Counted from the first letter of the stretch, positions 8,189 through 17,584 are shown. The stretch is 48,163 nt of DNA from an uncultured Proteiniphilum sp. (GCA_927407015.1 CAKMJT010000050.1:1-48163), one strand, 5' to 3'. The notes: a model not told the origin generated them from the letters alone. Program-made: numbers and translations.

Positions 8189-9610
8189 TTACAACAAATT
8201 ACTGGCCAGTTCGGAAAGCTCGCTGCGTTCCCCCTTCACCAGATTCACATGTCCGAAGAGGTTCTGTCCCCGCATCTTATCGATCATATAGGCCAGGCCG
8301 TTCGACTGGGTGTCGAGGTAGGGCGAGTCAATCTGCTGCAGGTCGCCCGTGAACACCATCTTGGTGTTTTCTCCGGCGCGGGTGATGATGGTCTTCACCT
8401 CGTGGGGGGTCAGGTTCTGCGCCTCGTCCACAATGCAGAAGGTCTCCGTGAGGCTCCTCCCGCGGATGAATGCCAGCGCCTCGATCTCCAGCTGCCCCGA
8501 TTTCTGCAGTTCGTCGATCACCCGCACATCGGGACTGTTCTGCCCCAGGTTCGATTTGATCACGTTGAGGTTGTCGAACAGCGGCTGCATATAGGGCGCG
8601 ATCTTCTGCTGCTCATCGCCCGGCAGGTACCCCAGGTCCTTGTTGGAGAGGGAGACGATGGGGCGGGCCAGCAGGATCTGGTTGTAGACCTTATGTTGCT
8701 TGAGTGCCGAGGCGAGTGCCAGCAGCGTCTTTCCCGTACCGGCTTTCCCGGTGAGACCTACCAGCCTGACCTCCGGGTCGTTCAGTATCTCGAGGGCGAA
8801 AGCCTGCTCCACATTGCGGGGCTGGATGCCGAAGCTGGTATCCTTATTCACCTTGGTGATCTTCCTTGTAAAGGGGTTATAGCGTGCCAGCACACTATTG
8901 CGCTCGCTCTTGAGGATGAAGCATTGGTTGGGATCGGGCTGTATCTCGAAGTTGAACTCTTCGAAATCGACCCCTGCAGGCTGGGCATAAACCTTGTCGA
9001 TCAGGTCGGGGTCGGTGTTATCCAGCGTCATTTCCCCCTGATCAAATATATCGATGTTCGTCACCTTGTCGTTGATGTAATCTTCCGCCAGTATGCCCAG
9101 TGAGCGGGCTTTCATGCGCAGGTTGATATCCTTCGATACCAGGATGGTCTTCATCTCGGGATGCTTCTCAGCGATGTCGGCTACCACGGTGAGGATGCGA
9201 TTATCGGGTATCTTTTCCGGAAAAGCGTCGTTGATCCTGTCGTTGTCACGCGATGCGTTCACGATGTAGAGCTTCCCCTTGCCCACACCCAGGTCCGCAC
9301 CATTGGTGAACAGATCGTCATCGGTGATCAGGTCCAGCTCACGTACAAAGGCACGGGCGTTGAAATTGATCTGATCGCTCCCTTTCTTGAACTTATCCAG
9401 TTCCTCCAGCACCACAAACGGGATATAGATATCATTCTCCTCGAAGTTGTCGAGACTGTTGAAATCGTGCAGGATCACGTTCGTGTCGAGGATAAAGTTC
9501 TTCTTGGCTCCCGCGGCGATGGCTTTGCTCTTTCCCGTGGCGGTCGCTTTGGTCGTTTTAGCTGCTTTGGTCGTCTTTATTTTCTCACTTGTCTTGTCCG
9601 TTGTTGCCAT
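8189..9610 (-). CDS. PIN domain-PhoH family ATPase
   Basis: 473 residues. After a low-complexity N-terminus of Lys, Thr and Ala (1-36) comes a PIN-type nuclease domain beginning FILDTNVILHD (metal-binding Asp about 42), with further acidic residues to about 165. The PhoH ATPase domain has Walker A GKAGTGKT at 288-295 and Walker B VDEAQN at about 394-399. PIN-PhoH proteins are RNA helicase-RNases in the studied cases; the substrate here is unknown. The gene reads toward hisS, with heptamer repeats between. The basic repetitive N-terminus is unusual but common in this phylum. Confidence 0.93.
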   Translation of the reverse strand: MATTDKTSEKIKTTKAAKTTKATATGKSKAIAAGAKKNFILDTNVILHDFNSLDNFEENDIYIPFVVLEELDKFKKGSDQINFNARAFVRELDLITDDDLFTNGADLGVGKGKLYIVNASRDNDRINDAFPEKIPDNRILTVVADIAEKHPEMKTILVSKDINLRMKARSLGILAEDYINDKVTNIDIFDQGEMTLDNTDPDLIDKVYAQPAGVDFEEFNFEIQPDPNQCFILKSERNSVLARYNPFTRKITKVNKDTSFGIQPRNVEQAFALEILNDPEVRLVGLTGKAGTGKTLLALASALKQHKVYNQILLARPIVSLSNKDLGYLPGDEQQKIAPYMQPLFDNLNVIKSNLGQNSPDVRVIDELQKSGQLEIEALAFIRGRSLTETFCIVDEAQNLTPHEVKTIITRAGENTKMVFTGDLQQIDSPYLDTQSNGLAYMIDKMRGQNLFGHVNLVKGERSELSELASNLL

Positions 9611-9640
9611 GTTTTATTCGTTTAATATATAGATTTCGTC

Positions 9641-9668
9641 ATTCAGCGTTCAGCGTTCAGCGGTCGGC
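9641..9668. repeat. Heptamer repeat (ATTCAGC/GTTCAGC)
   Basis: Four tandem 7-mers lie between the divergent phoH and M3 peptidase genes, in the same sequence family as the tract at 8103-8188. Confidence 0.7.
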
Positions 9669-9735
9669 TTTCCTTAATCCGCTTTCGGCTTCGCCGGGTA
9701 AATACTTCATTTCGATCCGCCGCCGGTTGTGTTTT

Positions 9736-9764
9736 TTTGGAATGGCAAAAAAAATGTATCTTTG
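9736..9764 (+). promoter_or_regulatory. Promoter of the M3 peptidase gene
   Basis: TTTG at 9736-9739 and TATCTTTG at 9757-9764, 17 bp apart, form a good Bacteroidota promoter about 40 bases before the chosen start at 9803. Confidence 0.65.
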
Positions 9765-9802
9765 CTCTCCTTATGTTTCCCGCAAATGTAACGAAATTAT
9801 TT

Positions 9803-11893
9803 ATGAAGAAAACCCTATTAGCAATTATTTCTGTAATGATGATGACAACCACACCGGCTCAGGAGAACCCTTTCCTCAGCCCCTTTGCCACGCCGCATGG
9901 TACGGCCCCCTTCAACGAGATCAGGATAGAACACTACGAACCCGCTTTTGAGAAGGCGATGGCCGAACACCAGGCGGAGATAGACCGGATAGCGGCCAAC
10001 CCGCAGACACCCACCTTCCGGAATACGATTGAGGCGATGGAATACGCCGGAGAGATGCTCTCCCGTGTGAGCAGCGTCTTCTTCAACCTGCTCAGCTCAG
10101 AGAGCAACGACGAGATGATGGAGCTCTCGCAGCGCCTCAGCCCGAAGCTGTCGGAACACGCGAACAACATCAACCTCAATGAGACCCTTTTCAGGAGGGT
10201 GAAAGCGGTGTACGATGCCCGCGGCAACGCAGGCCTCACCCCCGAGCAGATCCGCCTTACGGAGAAGTACTACGAAAACTTCGAGAACAGCGGTGCCACA
10301 CTCACCCCCGGGGGAAAAGAAACATACCGTGCCCTCTCCATGGCGCTGAACAAGGCGACGCTCGATTTCGGCCAGAACAACCTGCGCGAGACCAACGCCT
10401 ACGAGCTGCTGCTCACCGATAAGGACGACCTGGCAGGACTGCCGGAGAGCCTGGCCGCTGCCGCTGCCGCCAGAGCGTTAGCCAAAGGAAAAGAGGGCTG
10501 GCTGATCGATCTTACCGCACCCAGCTATATCGGATTCATGAAATATTCCAAACGCCGCGACCTGCGCGAGCAGCTTTACCGGGCCTACAACACCCGGAGC
10601 GTGATGGGTGGCGACTACGATAACAAGGATAATATACAACAGATCGTCAATCTCAGGCTGCAGATTGCCCGGCTGCTGGGATACAAGAGCTACGCCGATT
10701 ACGTGCTGAAGAACAGGATGGCGAAGAATTCCGGCGCAGTCTTCGGGCTGCTCGGCCAGCTGGCCGACTCGTTCTCCCCAGTGGCAAGGAAGGAAGTGGA
10801 CGAGCTGGCGCAATACGCCCTGCAGATGGAGGGGAAGCCTGTCGATATACAGCCGTGGGACTGGAGCTACTATGCCGACAAGCTGAAGGACCACCGCTTC
10901 GGGCTGAACGATGAGATGACGCGTCCCTACTTTGAACTGGAGAACGTGAAGAAAGGTGTCTTCGGCCTGGCGACGGACCTCTACGGGCTGCAGTTCGTGA
11001 AGAACCCCGACATCCAGGTATACCATCCTGAGGTGGAGGCGTTCGACGTGCTGGATGAGAACGGTGATTTTCTCTCTGTATTATATACAGATTTCCATCC
11101 GCGCGACGGCAAGCGCTCCGGCGCATGGATGTCCTCCTTCAAGAGCCAGTACGTGAAAGATGGCACCGACAGCCGCCCTCACATCACCATCGTGATGAAC
11201 TTCACCCGTCCTACCGCCACCACGCCGGCACTGCTCACCTTCGATGAGGTGGAGACCTTCCTGCACGAGTTCGGCCACGCCCTCCACGGGATGCTGTCGA
11301 AGAGCACCTACGAGACACTGTCGGGTACGAGCGTCTACCGCGACTTTGTGGAGCTGCCCTCTCATATCATGGAGAACTGGCTCACCGAGAAAGCGTTCCT
11401 CGATAAGTTCGCCTTTCATTACGAGACGGGCGATAAGATGCCCGAGGCACTGCTGCAGAAGATTGTCGATGCGTCCAACTACCACACGGGCTACGCCACG
11501 CTGCGCCAGCTCTCCTTCGGTTATCTCGATATGGCCTGGCATTCGCTGGAGAATCCGTTCGACGGCGATATCCGCGCGTTTGAGCAGGAGGCGATGGCAC
11601 GCGTACAACTGCTGCCGGTCCTCCCCGAAGCCTGCATGTCCGCTTCCTTCTCTCACATCTTCTCCGGCGGTTACGCTGCCGGCTACTACAGCTATAAATG
11701 GGCAGAGGTGATGGATGCCGATGCCTTCTCCCTCTTCCGGCAAAACGGCATCTTCGACAAGAAGACCGCCGCCGCTTTCCGGACCCATATCCTGGAGAGG
11801 GGCAACACCGAGGATCCGATGGTCCTCTACAAACGGTTCCGCGGTCAGGAGCCCATCGTGGAGGCGCTGCTCAGGCGGAGCGGGGTGCAATGA
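9803..11893 (+). CDS. dcp: Exported M3 family metallopeptidase (peptidyl-dipeptidase Dcp-like)
   Basis: 696 residues from the ATG at 9803. This start is chosen over 9737 because it begins a clean signal peptide (MKKTLLAIISVMMM... TPAQ) and follows the promoter. The protein is then likely periplasmic. The zinc motif HEFGH is at 488-492, in the M3 setting ETFLHEFGHALHGML, with the downstream acidic ligand region DFVELPSHIMENW. The length matches Dcp/oligopeptidase A enzymes, which cut dipeptides or short peptides. A signal peptide suits Dcp-like use of external peptides better than cytoplasmic OpdA. Confidence 0.92.
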   Translation: MKKTLLAIISVMMMTTTPAQENPFLSPFATPHGTAPFNEIRIEHYEPAFEKAMAEHQAEIDRIAANPQTPTFRNTIEAMEYAGEMLSRVSSVFFNLLSSESNDEMMELSQRLSPKLSEHANNINLNETLFRRVKAVYDARGNAGLTPEQIRLTEKYYENFENSGATLTPGGKETYRALSMALNKATLDFGQNNLRETNAYELLLTDKDDLAGLPESLAAAAAARALAKGKEGWLIDLTAPSYIGFMKYSKRRDLREQLYRAYNTRSVMGGDYDNKDNIQQIVNLRLQIARLLGYKSYADYVLKNRMAKNSGAVFGLLGQLADSFSPVARKEVDELAQYALQMEGKPVDIQPWDWSYYADKLKDHRFGLNDEMTRPYFELENVKKGVFGLATDLYGLQFVKNPDIQVYHPEVEAFDVLDENGDFLSVLYTDFHPRDGKRSGAWMSSFKSQYVKDGTDSRPHITIVMNFTRPTATTPALLTFDEVETFLHEFGHALHGMLSKSTYETLSGTSVYRDFVELPSHIMENWLTEKAFLDKFAFHYETGDKMPEALLQKIVDASNYHTGYATLRQLSFGYLDMAWHSLENPFDGDIRAFEQEAMARVQLLPVLPEACMSASFSHIFSGGYAAGYYSYKWAEVMDADAFSLFRQNGIFDKKTAAAFRTHILERGNTEDPMVLYKRFRGQEPIVEALLRRSGVQ

Positions 11894-11956
11894 ACCCCCG
11901 CTGCCCGCTGAAAGCTCAAACCCCAAACCGCTGCCCTTTTCAAGCTTTCACCTCCA

Positions 11957-12000
11957 AGCTTACAGCTTACAGCTTACAACTTACAGCTTACAACTTTCAC
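11957..12000. repeat. Heptamer repeat (AGCTTAC/AACTTAC)
   Basis: Six tandem 7-mers follow the M3 peptidase gene, close in sequence to the second half of the 8103-8188 tract. Confidence 0.8.
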
Positions 12001-12128
12001 CTCCCCTCATTTTACTGAATCACAGGAAGGAACAGCCGAAAAAGAAGGGTAAAAAAGCCGGTTTTGGAAAGAAAAAGGCCTTTTTCCCTCTTTTTTTCGA
12101 TTATTTTGCGAAAATAACCGCAAAATAT

Positions 12129-12158
12129 TTTGTCACAATGAATTTATGTCTATCTTTG
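12129..12158 (+). promoter_or_regulatory. Strong promoter of the RRM protein gene
   Basis: TTTG at 12129-12132 and TATCTTTG at 12151-12158 are separated by 18 bp, the best-matched chromosomal promoter here together with that of the tRNA. It implies a 5' UTR of about 125 nt before the ATG at 12289. The UTR is very T-rich near its end and has no evident ORF. Confidence 0.75.
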
Positions 12159-12288
12159 TGAGGCAAAAGTATTTTTTGCGGGCCGTTATTTAGTTACTTC
12201 ACACCAATGTCAAGTCATTTCCTAACCTCTCTCGTTTAAGCACTTCTGCACAAAATTATTTTTTTATTTTTTATTTTAATTATTTTAC

Positions 12289-12609
12289 ATGAACATTTTT
12301 GTAGCTGGCTTAAGTTATCAGATTACTGATGCCGATTTAAAAGAACTGTTTGAGGAGTATGGTGAAGTATCCTCAGCCAAGATTATTACTGACCGTGATA
12401 GCCGTCGCTCTAAAGGGTACGGTTTTGTAGAGATGTCCAACGATGAAGAAGGACAGCATGCCATTGAAGAACTTAACGATGCAGAATACGATGGACGTAC
12501 ATTGTCCGTTTCTGTAGCTCGTCCGCGTACCGAAGGTGATCGTCCTCCCCGCAGCAACAGCCGTGGTGGTGGCGGTGGTTACGGCAACCGTGACAGAAAC
12601 AGGTATTAA
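12289..12609 (+). CDS. RRM RNA-binding protein with Gly/Arg tail
   Basis: 106 residues. A single RNA recognition motif occupies 1-80: RNP2 NIFVAGL at the N-terminus and RNP1 KGYGFVEM at 42-49. The tail is rich in Arg, Gly, Asn and Ser (RPPRSNSRGGGGGYGNRD). Small RRM proteins of this form are abundant in Bacteroidota and cyanobacteria and are thought to act as general RNA chaperones, a niche held by Hfq elsewhere. The single-gene unit has a strong promoter, a long leader and its own terminator. Autoregulation through the leader is possible but unproved. Confidence 0.93.
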   Translation: MNIFVAGLSYQITDADLKELFEEYGEVSSAKIITDRDSRRSKGYGFVEMSNDEEGQHAIEELNDAEYDGRTLSVSVARPRTEGDRPPRSNSRGGGGGYGNRDRNRY

Positions 12610-12628
12610 TGTAATCTTTATAGGTTTA

Positions 12629-12663
12629 GAAAAAACTGCATCTTCGCGATGCAGTTTTTTTTT
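12629..12663 (+). terminator. Intrinsic terminator of the RRM gene
   Basis: Stem ACTGCATC/GATGCAGT with loop TTCGC is followed by nine T residues and preceded by A residues that extend the stem. Confidence 0.9.
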
Positions 12664-12790
12664 GCCCTTTTGCGTCGTGCTGCCGGGAGCAAGAGTCCGT
12701 TCGTCTTCCCGGAAATACGGCTTCTCCACCCGACGGATCTCATCCGTAGAAAAGAGAGATGTCTACCCCTTACCACCCAAAAAAAAGTGC

Positions 12791-12798
12791 TATCTTTA
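12791..12798 (+). promoter_or_regulatory. Probable -7 box for tsaB (TATCTTTA)
   Basis: One mismatch to TAnnTTTG, about 78 bases before the tsaB start. No clear upstream box. Confidence 0.35.
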
Positions 12799-12875
12799 CA
12801 CCCTGAATTTTAGTGATTACTGAAACCGGGGCTGTGCTAACCGGCCCTGTAACGACAAGAAGAACCAACTTATAC

Positions 12876-13565
12876 ATGTGTACGCTTCTCACGATTGAAA
12901 CATCCACCGCCGTCTGCTCCAGTGCGCTCTCGCGCGACGGGCAGCTGCTGCTGAACAAAGAGAGCTTCCGGGGACAGTCCCACGCCACCCTGCTGGGCGT
13001 TTTTGTCCATGAGATCATGGACTACGTCCGGGAGCACAACCTTCCCCCCGATGCCATCGTCGTCAGCAGAGGCCCCGGCTCCTACACCGGCCTCCGTATC
13101 GGCGTCTCCGAGGCGAAGGGACTGAGCTACGGGCTGGGCATTCCGCTGATAGCGGTATCCACACCACTGATCATGGCGTCGATGACCGCCAAGCAGGTGG
13201 ATGGCGACATGCTGCTCTGTCCCATGATCGATGCACGCAGGATGGAGGTCTACGCCACCTTTTACGATCAGTCGCTCCATACCGTGCGCGACACGGCCGC
13301 CGATATCGTGGATGGGGAGAGCTATGCCGATCTGCTGGAGCGGCATAACGTGCTTTTCTTCGGAAATGGTGCGGAGAAATGCCGCAGTGTGATCACCCAC
13401 CCCAACGCCCTTTTTCTGGATGATATCCATCCGCTGGCGTCAGCGATGGTGCCCCTGGCAGAGAAAGCGTTCGCCGAGGGGCGATTCGTCGACACAGCCT
13501 ATTTTGAACCTTTCTACCTGAAAGAATTTGTGGCCACGGTGGCCAGGAACAAACTCATACCATAA
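12876..13565 (+). CDS. tsaB: TsaB, partner subunit for tRNA t6A modification
   Basis: 229 residues from the ATG at 12876. I prefer this start to 12813 because the family begins right at the ASKHA strand, here MCTLLTIETSTAVCSSALS. PDAIVVSRGPGSYTGLRIGVSEAKGLSYG (about 49-77) is the family's most conserved block. TsaB is an inactive TsaD paralogue that forms the TsaB-TsaD(-TsaE) complex making N6-threonylcarbamoyladenosine at position 37 of ANN-decoding tRNAs. It is convergent with pdxH, only 8 bp apart, and both should use overlapping 3' ends. Confidence 0.93.
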   Translation: MCTLLTIETSTAVCSSALSRDGQLLLNKESFRGQSHATLLGVFVHEIMDYVREHNLPPDAIVVSRGPGSYTGLRIGVSEAKGLSYGLGIPLIAVSTPLIMASMTAKQVDGDMLLCPMIDARRMEVYATFYDQSLHTVRDTAADIVDGESYADLLERHNVLFFGNGAEKCRSVITHPNALFLDDIHPLASAMVPLAEKAFAEGRFVDTAYFEPFYLKEFVATVARNKLIP

Positions 13566-13573
13566 GAAAAGGG

Positions 13574-14212
13574 TCAGGGAGCCAGACGGTGCATGCTCCA
13601 TCCCTCTTCCGTCCTGTAACAGGCGATGCGGTCGTGCAGCCTGTTGGGCCGTCCCTGCCAGAACTCGATGACGTCTGGCCGTATCAGGAAGCCACCCCAG
13701 TGATCGGGACGGTGTATGCCCTTGTCCGCGAACTTCCGCTCCACCTCCTGCTGCAGCGCATCCAGCTCGGCACGATTCTTCACGATCTTGCTCTGGGGCG
13801 ATGTCCATGCACCTATCCTCGCAGCCTCCGGCCGTGAGAGGAAGTAGGCGTCCGACTCCTCCGCCGTCACCCTCTCCACACGTCCCTCGATGCGTACCTG
13901 CCGCTCCATCACGTGCCAGTCGAACACCAATGCCGCATGCGGGTTGGCCAGCAGCTCACGTCCCTTGCGGCTAAGGTAGTTGGTGAAGAAGACGAACCCC
14001 TGTGCGTTCACCTCTTTCAGCAGCACCACCCGTGCCGACGGCCTCCCCTCGGGAGAGGCGGTCGCCAGCGTCATGGCGTTGGGTTCTGTCACTCCGGCAC
14101 GTACCGCTTCGCTGAGCCATCGATGGAACATCTCCAGCGGGTCCGCAGCCATCTGGCTCTCGTCAAGAAAACCCCCTTCATACTCCTGACGCATATGGTG
14201 TAAATTTTTCAT
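13574..14212 (-). CDS. pdxH: Pyridoxamine 5'-phosphate oxidase
   Basis: 212 residues, the usual PdxH length. PdxH uses FMN and oxygen to turn pyridoxine or pyridoxamine 5'-phosphate into pyridoxal 5'-phosphate. Typical blocks are AMTLATASPEGRPSARVVLLKEV (FMN site), GFVFFTNYLSRKGREL, RQVRIEGRVERV and, at the C-terminus, EFWQGRPNRLHDR and WSMHRLAP. The N-terminal MRQEYEGGFLDESQMAADPLEMF is also family-like. All expected blocks are present, with no sign of damage. Confidence 0.97.
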   Translation of the reverse strand: MKNLHHMRQEYEGGFLDESQMAADPLEMFHRWLSEAVRAGVTEPNAMTLATASPEGRPSARVVLLKEVNAQGFVFFTNYLSRKGRELLANPHAALVFDWHVMERQVRIEGRVERVTAEESDAYFLSRPEAARIGAWTSPQSKIVKNRAELDALQQEVERKFADKGIHRPDHWGGFLIRPDVIEFWQGRPNRLHDRIACYRTEEGWSMHRLAP

Positions 14213-14348
14213 ATTCCTTCTTGTTTACTTCTGCAAATATAGCGGTCGGGGCATATTTTTTACCACCGTTAACCCGTTAATATTGCGTAAAATGTAAACC
14301 TTTTTTCTTACCTTCGCAGTTTGGTAGCATGTTTGGAAAGTAGATCAG

Positions 14349-14999
14349 ATGATAAAAGCGGAAAAAATCACCAAGAGTTTCGGGTCGCTGCAGGTGCTGA
14401 AGGGTATCGACCTGGAGGTGCGCAGGGGAGAGATCGTCTCCATCGTAGGCCCCAGCGGGGCGGGGAAGACCACCCTGCTGATGATCATGGGCACCCTCGA
14501 GAAGGCCGATGCGGGTAAGATCTTTATCGACGGCCACGAGCTGAACGCCTTGAGTGAGAAGAAGCTCTCCGATTTCAGGAACAGGCATATCGGCTTTGTC
14601 TTTCAGTTTCACCAGCTGCTGCCCGAGTTCACCGCGCTGGAGAACGTGATGATCCCCGCGCTGATCGGCAACGTGAAGCACTCCGCGGCGGAGGAGCGGG
14701 CCCGCGAGCTGCTGCGGCTGATGGGGCTGTCCGAGCGGGCGGAGCACAAGCCGGCAGAGCTGTCGGGTGGTGAGAAGCAACGCGTGGCGGTAGCCCGGGC
14801 GCTGATCAACAACCCGCTGGTGGTCTTCGCCGATGAGCCCTCCGGCAGCCTCGACAGCGAAAACAAGGCTGAACTGCACAACCTCTTCTTCGAGCTGCGC
14901 GACAAGCTCAACCAGACATTCATCATCGTCACACACGATGAGCAGCTGGCTTCCATCACCGACCGTACCATCCACATGAAGGATGGGGTGATTGAGTAG
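14349..14999 (+). CDS. lolD: LolD-like ABC transporter ATP-binding protein
   Basis: 216 residues, one cassette. Walker A GPSGAGKT is at 34-41, the Q-loop lies in [24 protein letters not shown], the signature is [15 protein letters not shown] and Walker B is [12 protein letters not shown]. The PEFTALENV block and length match LolD/MacB-type ATPases; LolD drives release of lipoproteins from the inner membrane toward the outer membrane. No permease gene is beside it, which is usual for lolD in this phylum, so a different MacB-like partner cannot be excluded. Confidence 0.8.
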   Translation: MIKAEKITKSFGSLQVLKGIDLEVRRGEIVSIVGPSGAGKTTLLMIMGTLEKADAGKIFIDGHELNALSEKKLSDFRNRHIGFVFQFHQLLPEFTALENVMIPALIGNVKHSAAEERARELLRLMGLSERAEHKPAELSGGEKQRVAVARALINNPLVVFADEPSGSLDSENKAELHNLFFELRDKLNQTFIIVTHDEQLASITDRTIHMKDGVIE

Positions 15000-15000
15000 G

Positions 15001-15062
15001 AGCTATCAGCTATCAGCGATCAGCTCTTTTTCATTATTCACTTTTCACTTTTCATTTTCACT
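15001..15062. repeat. Heptamer repeat (AGCTATC then TTTCACT)
   Basis: Eight or nine degenerate 7-mers begin just after the lolD stop: AGCTATC, AGCGATC, then ATTCACT, TTTCACT and TTTCATT, and end before the next start codon. Confidence 0.8.
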
Positions 15063-15072
15063 ATATCATCCT

Positions 15073-17211
15073 ATGAAATTCAAAACACTGTTTATGGCAA
15101 TAGCAATCACCGGCAGCCTGCTCTCCTGTAACCAGGCATCAGACAAGCCGGATAAAAAGACGCACGGCACGGAACTGAGTGAGATCATCGGCAAGGCGAA
15201 ACCGGAAATGAAGGACGGCCTCATGACCCCCGAGCTGCTCCACAGCTTCGGCAGGGTGGGGAGCGTCGTGGTGTCGCCCGATCAAACACACCTCCTTTAC
15301 CAGGTCACCTACGTGAGCATCCCCCGGAATAAAACCAACACCGAGCTCTTCATCATGAAGAGCGACGGGACGGACAAGAAGCAGCTGACCATCACCGACA
15401 AGCAGGAGAACAACCCGCAGTGGATCGATAACGGGAAGAAGATCGCCTTCCTGAGCAACGAGACCGGCACATCGCAGATATGGACCATCAACCCCGACGG
15501 GGGAGGGATGACACAGATCTCGGATGTGAAAGAGGGTATCGACGGCTTCGCTATCTCCCCCGACGGCAGGAAAGTGCTCTTCATCCAACAGGTGAAAAGC
15601 GGGCAGACCACCGCTGAGCGCTATGCCGATCTTCCCGAAGCATCGGGACGGGTCGTCGACGACCTGATGTACAAGCACTGGGACCATTGGGTGGAGAGCG
15701 TGCCTCATCCTTTCGTGGCTGACCTCGAGGGACACCGGCTGACCAACATCCAGGACCTGCTGGAGGGAGAACCCTACGAATCGCCGCTGGCACCCTTCGG
15801 CGGCATGGAGCAGCTCGCCTGGAGCCCCGACAGCCGTACCATCGCCTACACCTCCCGCAAGAAGACGGGTAAAGCATACGCTGTCTCCACCAACTCCGAT
15901 ATCTACCTCTTCGACCTGGCAGGCGGCACCACCCGCAATGTGACCGAAGGGATGATGGGTTACGATGTCAACCCACAGTTCTCGCCCGACGGCCGGTATC
16001 TCGCCTGGCAGAGCATGGAGCGCGACGGCTATGAGTCCGACAAAAACCGCCTCTTCGTGATGGAGCTCTCCACAGGAGATAAAACCTATGTGACCGAAAA
16101 CTTCGATTACAATACCGATGCCTTTGCCTGGGACAGCGACAGCAAAACCATCTATATGGTGATGCCCGTGCAGGGGACGACGCAGCTATACGCTGCCGAT
16201 ATCGCGACCAGAGAGATACGCCCCATCACCAAAGGGATGCACGACTACACTTCCGTGGCCCCGGCCGGCGGCATGCTGATAGCCGGCCGTCAGTCGCTCT
16301 CACAGCCCACCGAGATCTATTCGGTGGATATCACGACGGGTGAAGCCACCGATCTCTCAAAGGAGAACAAGGAGATGCTTGATCAGCTGAAGATGGGCAT
16401 GGTGGAAGAACGATGGATCGGCACCACCGACGGCAGGCAGATGCTCACTTGGGTGGTCTATCCTCCCGATTTCGACCCCGCGAAGAAATACCCGGCGCTG
16501 CTCTACTGTCAGGGCGGGCCGCAGAGCATGGTCAGCCAGTTCTGGTCCTACCGATGGAACCTGCAGATGATGGCTGCCAACGGCTATATCGTCGTGGCAC
16601 CCAACCGGCGCGGCCTCCCCGGCTTCGGTCAGGAGTGGCTGGAGCAGATCAGCGGCGACTATGGCGGACAGAACATGAAAGATTATCTCTCGGCCATCGA
16701 TGCGCTGGCGAAGGAGCCCTTCGTCGATGAGAACCGCCTCGGATGCACGGGTGCCAGCTACGGCGGCTTCTCCGTCTACTGGCTGGCGGGCAACCACGAC
16801 AAGCGCTTCAAGGCGTTCCTGTCGCACGCCGGCATCTTCAACCTGGAGGCACAGTACCTCGAGACCGAGGAGATGTGGTTCGCCAACTGGGATATGGGCG
16901 GCGCCTACTGGGACAAGGGCAATGCCACGGCACAACGCACTTATGAGAACTCACCCCATCGCTTTGTAGACCGGTGGGACACCCCCATCATGATCACCCA
17001 TGGCGAGAAGGACTACCGCATCCTGGCATCGCAGGGCATGATGGCGTTCAACGCCGCCCAGCTGCGCGGTATCCCGTCGCGGATGCTCATCTTCCCCGAT
17101 GAGAACCACTGGATCGGTAAGCCGCAGAACGGCATCCTGTTCCAGCGCGAGTTCTTCCGCTGGTTCGACCAGTGGCTGAAGGAACCGACCTCTGTTGAAG
17201 AGGAGGAGTAA
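15073..17211 (+). CDS. S9 family serine peptidase lipoprotein (prolyl-oligopeptidase/DPP-like)
   Basis: 712 residues from the ATG at 15073, chosen because it starts a lipoprotein signal: hydrophobic MKFKTLFMAIAITG then LLSC with Cys19 as lipid anchor. Residues about 60-420 form a WD40/TolB-like beta-propeller with repeated SPDG..LA and DSKTIY motifs. The C-terminal alpha/beta-hydrolase has the nucleophile in GASYGG (Ser562), Asp647 (HGEKDYR) and His679 (DENHW). Such enzymes remove dipeptides or cut small peptides at the cell envelope. It probably works in peptide foraging with the M3 peptidase encoded upstream. Exact P1 preference is not visible. Confidence 0.93.
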   Translation: MKFKTLFMAIAITGSLLSCNQASDKPDKKTHGTELSEIIGKAKPEMKDGLMTPELLHSFGRVGSVVVSPDQTHLLYQVTYVSIPRNKTNTELFIMKSDGTDKKQLTITDKQENNPQWIDNGKKIAFLSNETGTSQIWTINPDGGGMTQISDVKEGIDGFAISPDGRKVLFIQQVKSGQTTAERYADLPEASGRVVDDLMYKHWDHWVESVPHPFVADLEGHRLTNIQDLLEGEPYESPLAPFGGMEQLAWSPDSRTIAYTSRKKTGKAYAVSTNSDIYLFDLAGGTTRNVTEGMMGYDVNPQFSPDGRYLAWQSMERDGYESDKNRLFVMELSTGDKTYVTENFDYNTDAFAWDSDSKTIYMVMPVQGTTQLYAADIATREIRPITKGMHDYTSVAPAGGMLIAGRQSLSQPTEIYSVDITTGEATDLSKENKEMLDQLKMGMVEERWIGTTDGRQMLTWVVYPPDFDPAKKYPALLYCQGGPQSMVSQFWSYRWNLQMMAANGYIVVAPNRRGLPGFGQEWLEQISGDYGGQNMKDYLSAIDALAKEPFVDENRLGCTGASYGGFSVYWLAGNHDKRFKAFLSHAGIFNLEAQYLETEEMWFANWDMGGAYWDKGNATAQRTYENSPHRFVDRWDTPIMITHGEKDYRILASQGMMAFNAAQLRGIPSRMLIFPDENHWIGKPQNGILFQREFFRWFDQWLKEPTSVEEEE

Positions 17212-17317
17212 TCGCCGGAAGAAGCAGTAAACAGGAGCGGCAGCTGCGTCCTGTCATCAACGGTAGCGGGGACAACGGTTTTTTACGGTAAATAACAGAA
17301 AAATCTGTGCAAATTAT

Positions 17318-17347
17318 TTTGCGATTTCGAAAATTTGCTTACCTTTG
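17318..17347 (+). promoter_or_regulatory. Promoter of tRNA-Asp
   Basis: TTTG at 17318-17321 and TACCTTTG at 17340-17347 with an 18-bp spacer; transcription should start about 20 bases before the tRNA. Confidence 0.75.
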
Positions 17348-17375
17348 CACTCGCTATCCGAAACGATATGCAAAC

Positions 17376-17449
17376 GGTGTGGTAGTTCAGTTGGTTAGAA
17401 TACCTGCCTGTCACGCAGGGGGTCGCGGGTTCGAGTCCCGTCCATACCG
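17376..17449 (+). tRNA. tRNA-Asp (anticodon GTC)
   Basis: 74 bases. Acceptor stem GGTGTGG/CCATACC (one G-T pair), anticodon stem CCTGC/GCAGG with loop CTGTCAC, T-loop region GGGTTCGAGTCCC, discriminator G at 17449. CCA is not encoded. Base composition and gene content change just downstream, so its 3' end is a likely integration target of the neighbouring element. Confidence 0.97.
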
Positions 17450-17485
17450 CAGAGGCTCTAAGACAAGAGCAGCCAAAAGTAAGAC

Positions 17486-17524
17486 AAGCCCCTCATATTC
17501 AGTGAATATGAGGGGCTTTTTCTA
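17486..17524 (+). terminator. Strong intrinsic terminator after tRNA-Asp
   Basis: A perfect 15-bp stem (17486-17500 with 17504-17518), core GCCCCTCATATTC, has a 3-nt loop AGT and is followed by TTTTCTATTT. It would end tRNA transcription before the integrase gene. Confidence 0.9.
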
Positions 17525-17584
17525 TTTATTTTGTCTTAGTCGAAAGCCAAGAAAAAGACAAAATACGACAAAGCAGCTAACCTA

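Noticed and set aside
12072..12085. AAAAAGGCCTTTTT palindrome as a terminator or operator
   Set aside because: The perfect palindrome has no loop and is made of low-complexity runs, so it is not enough for a call.
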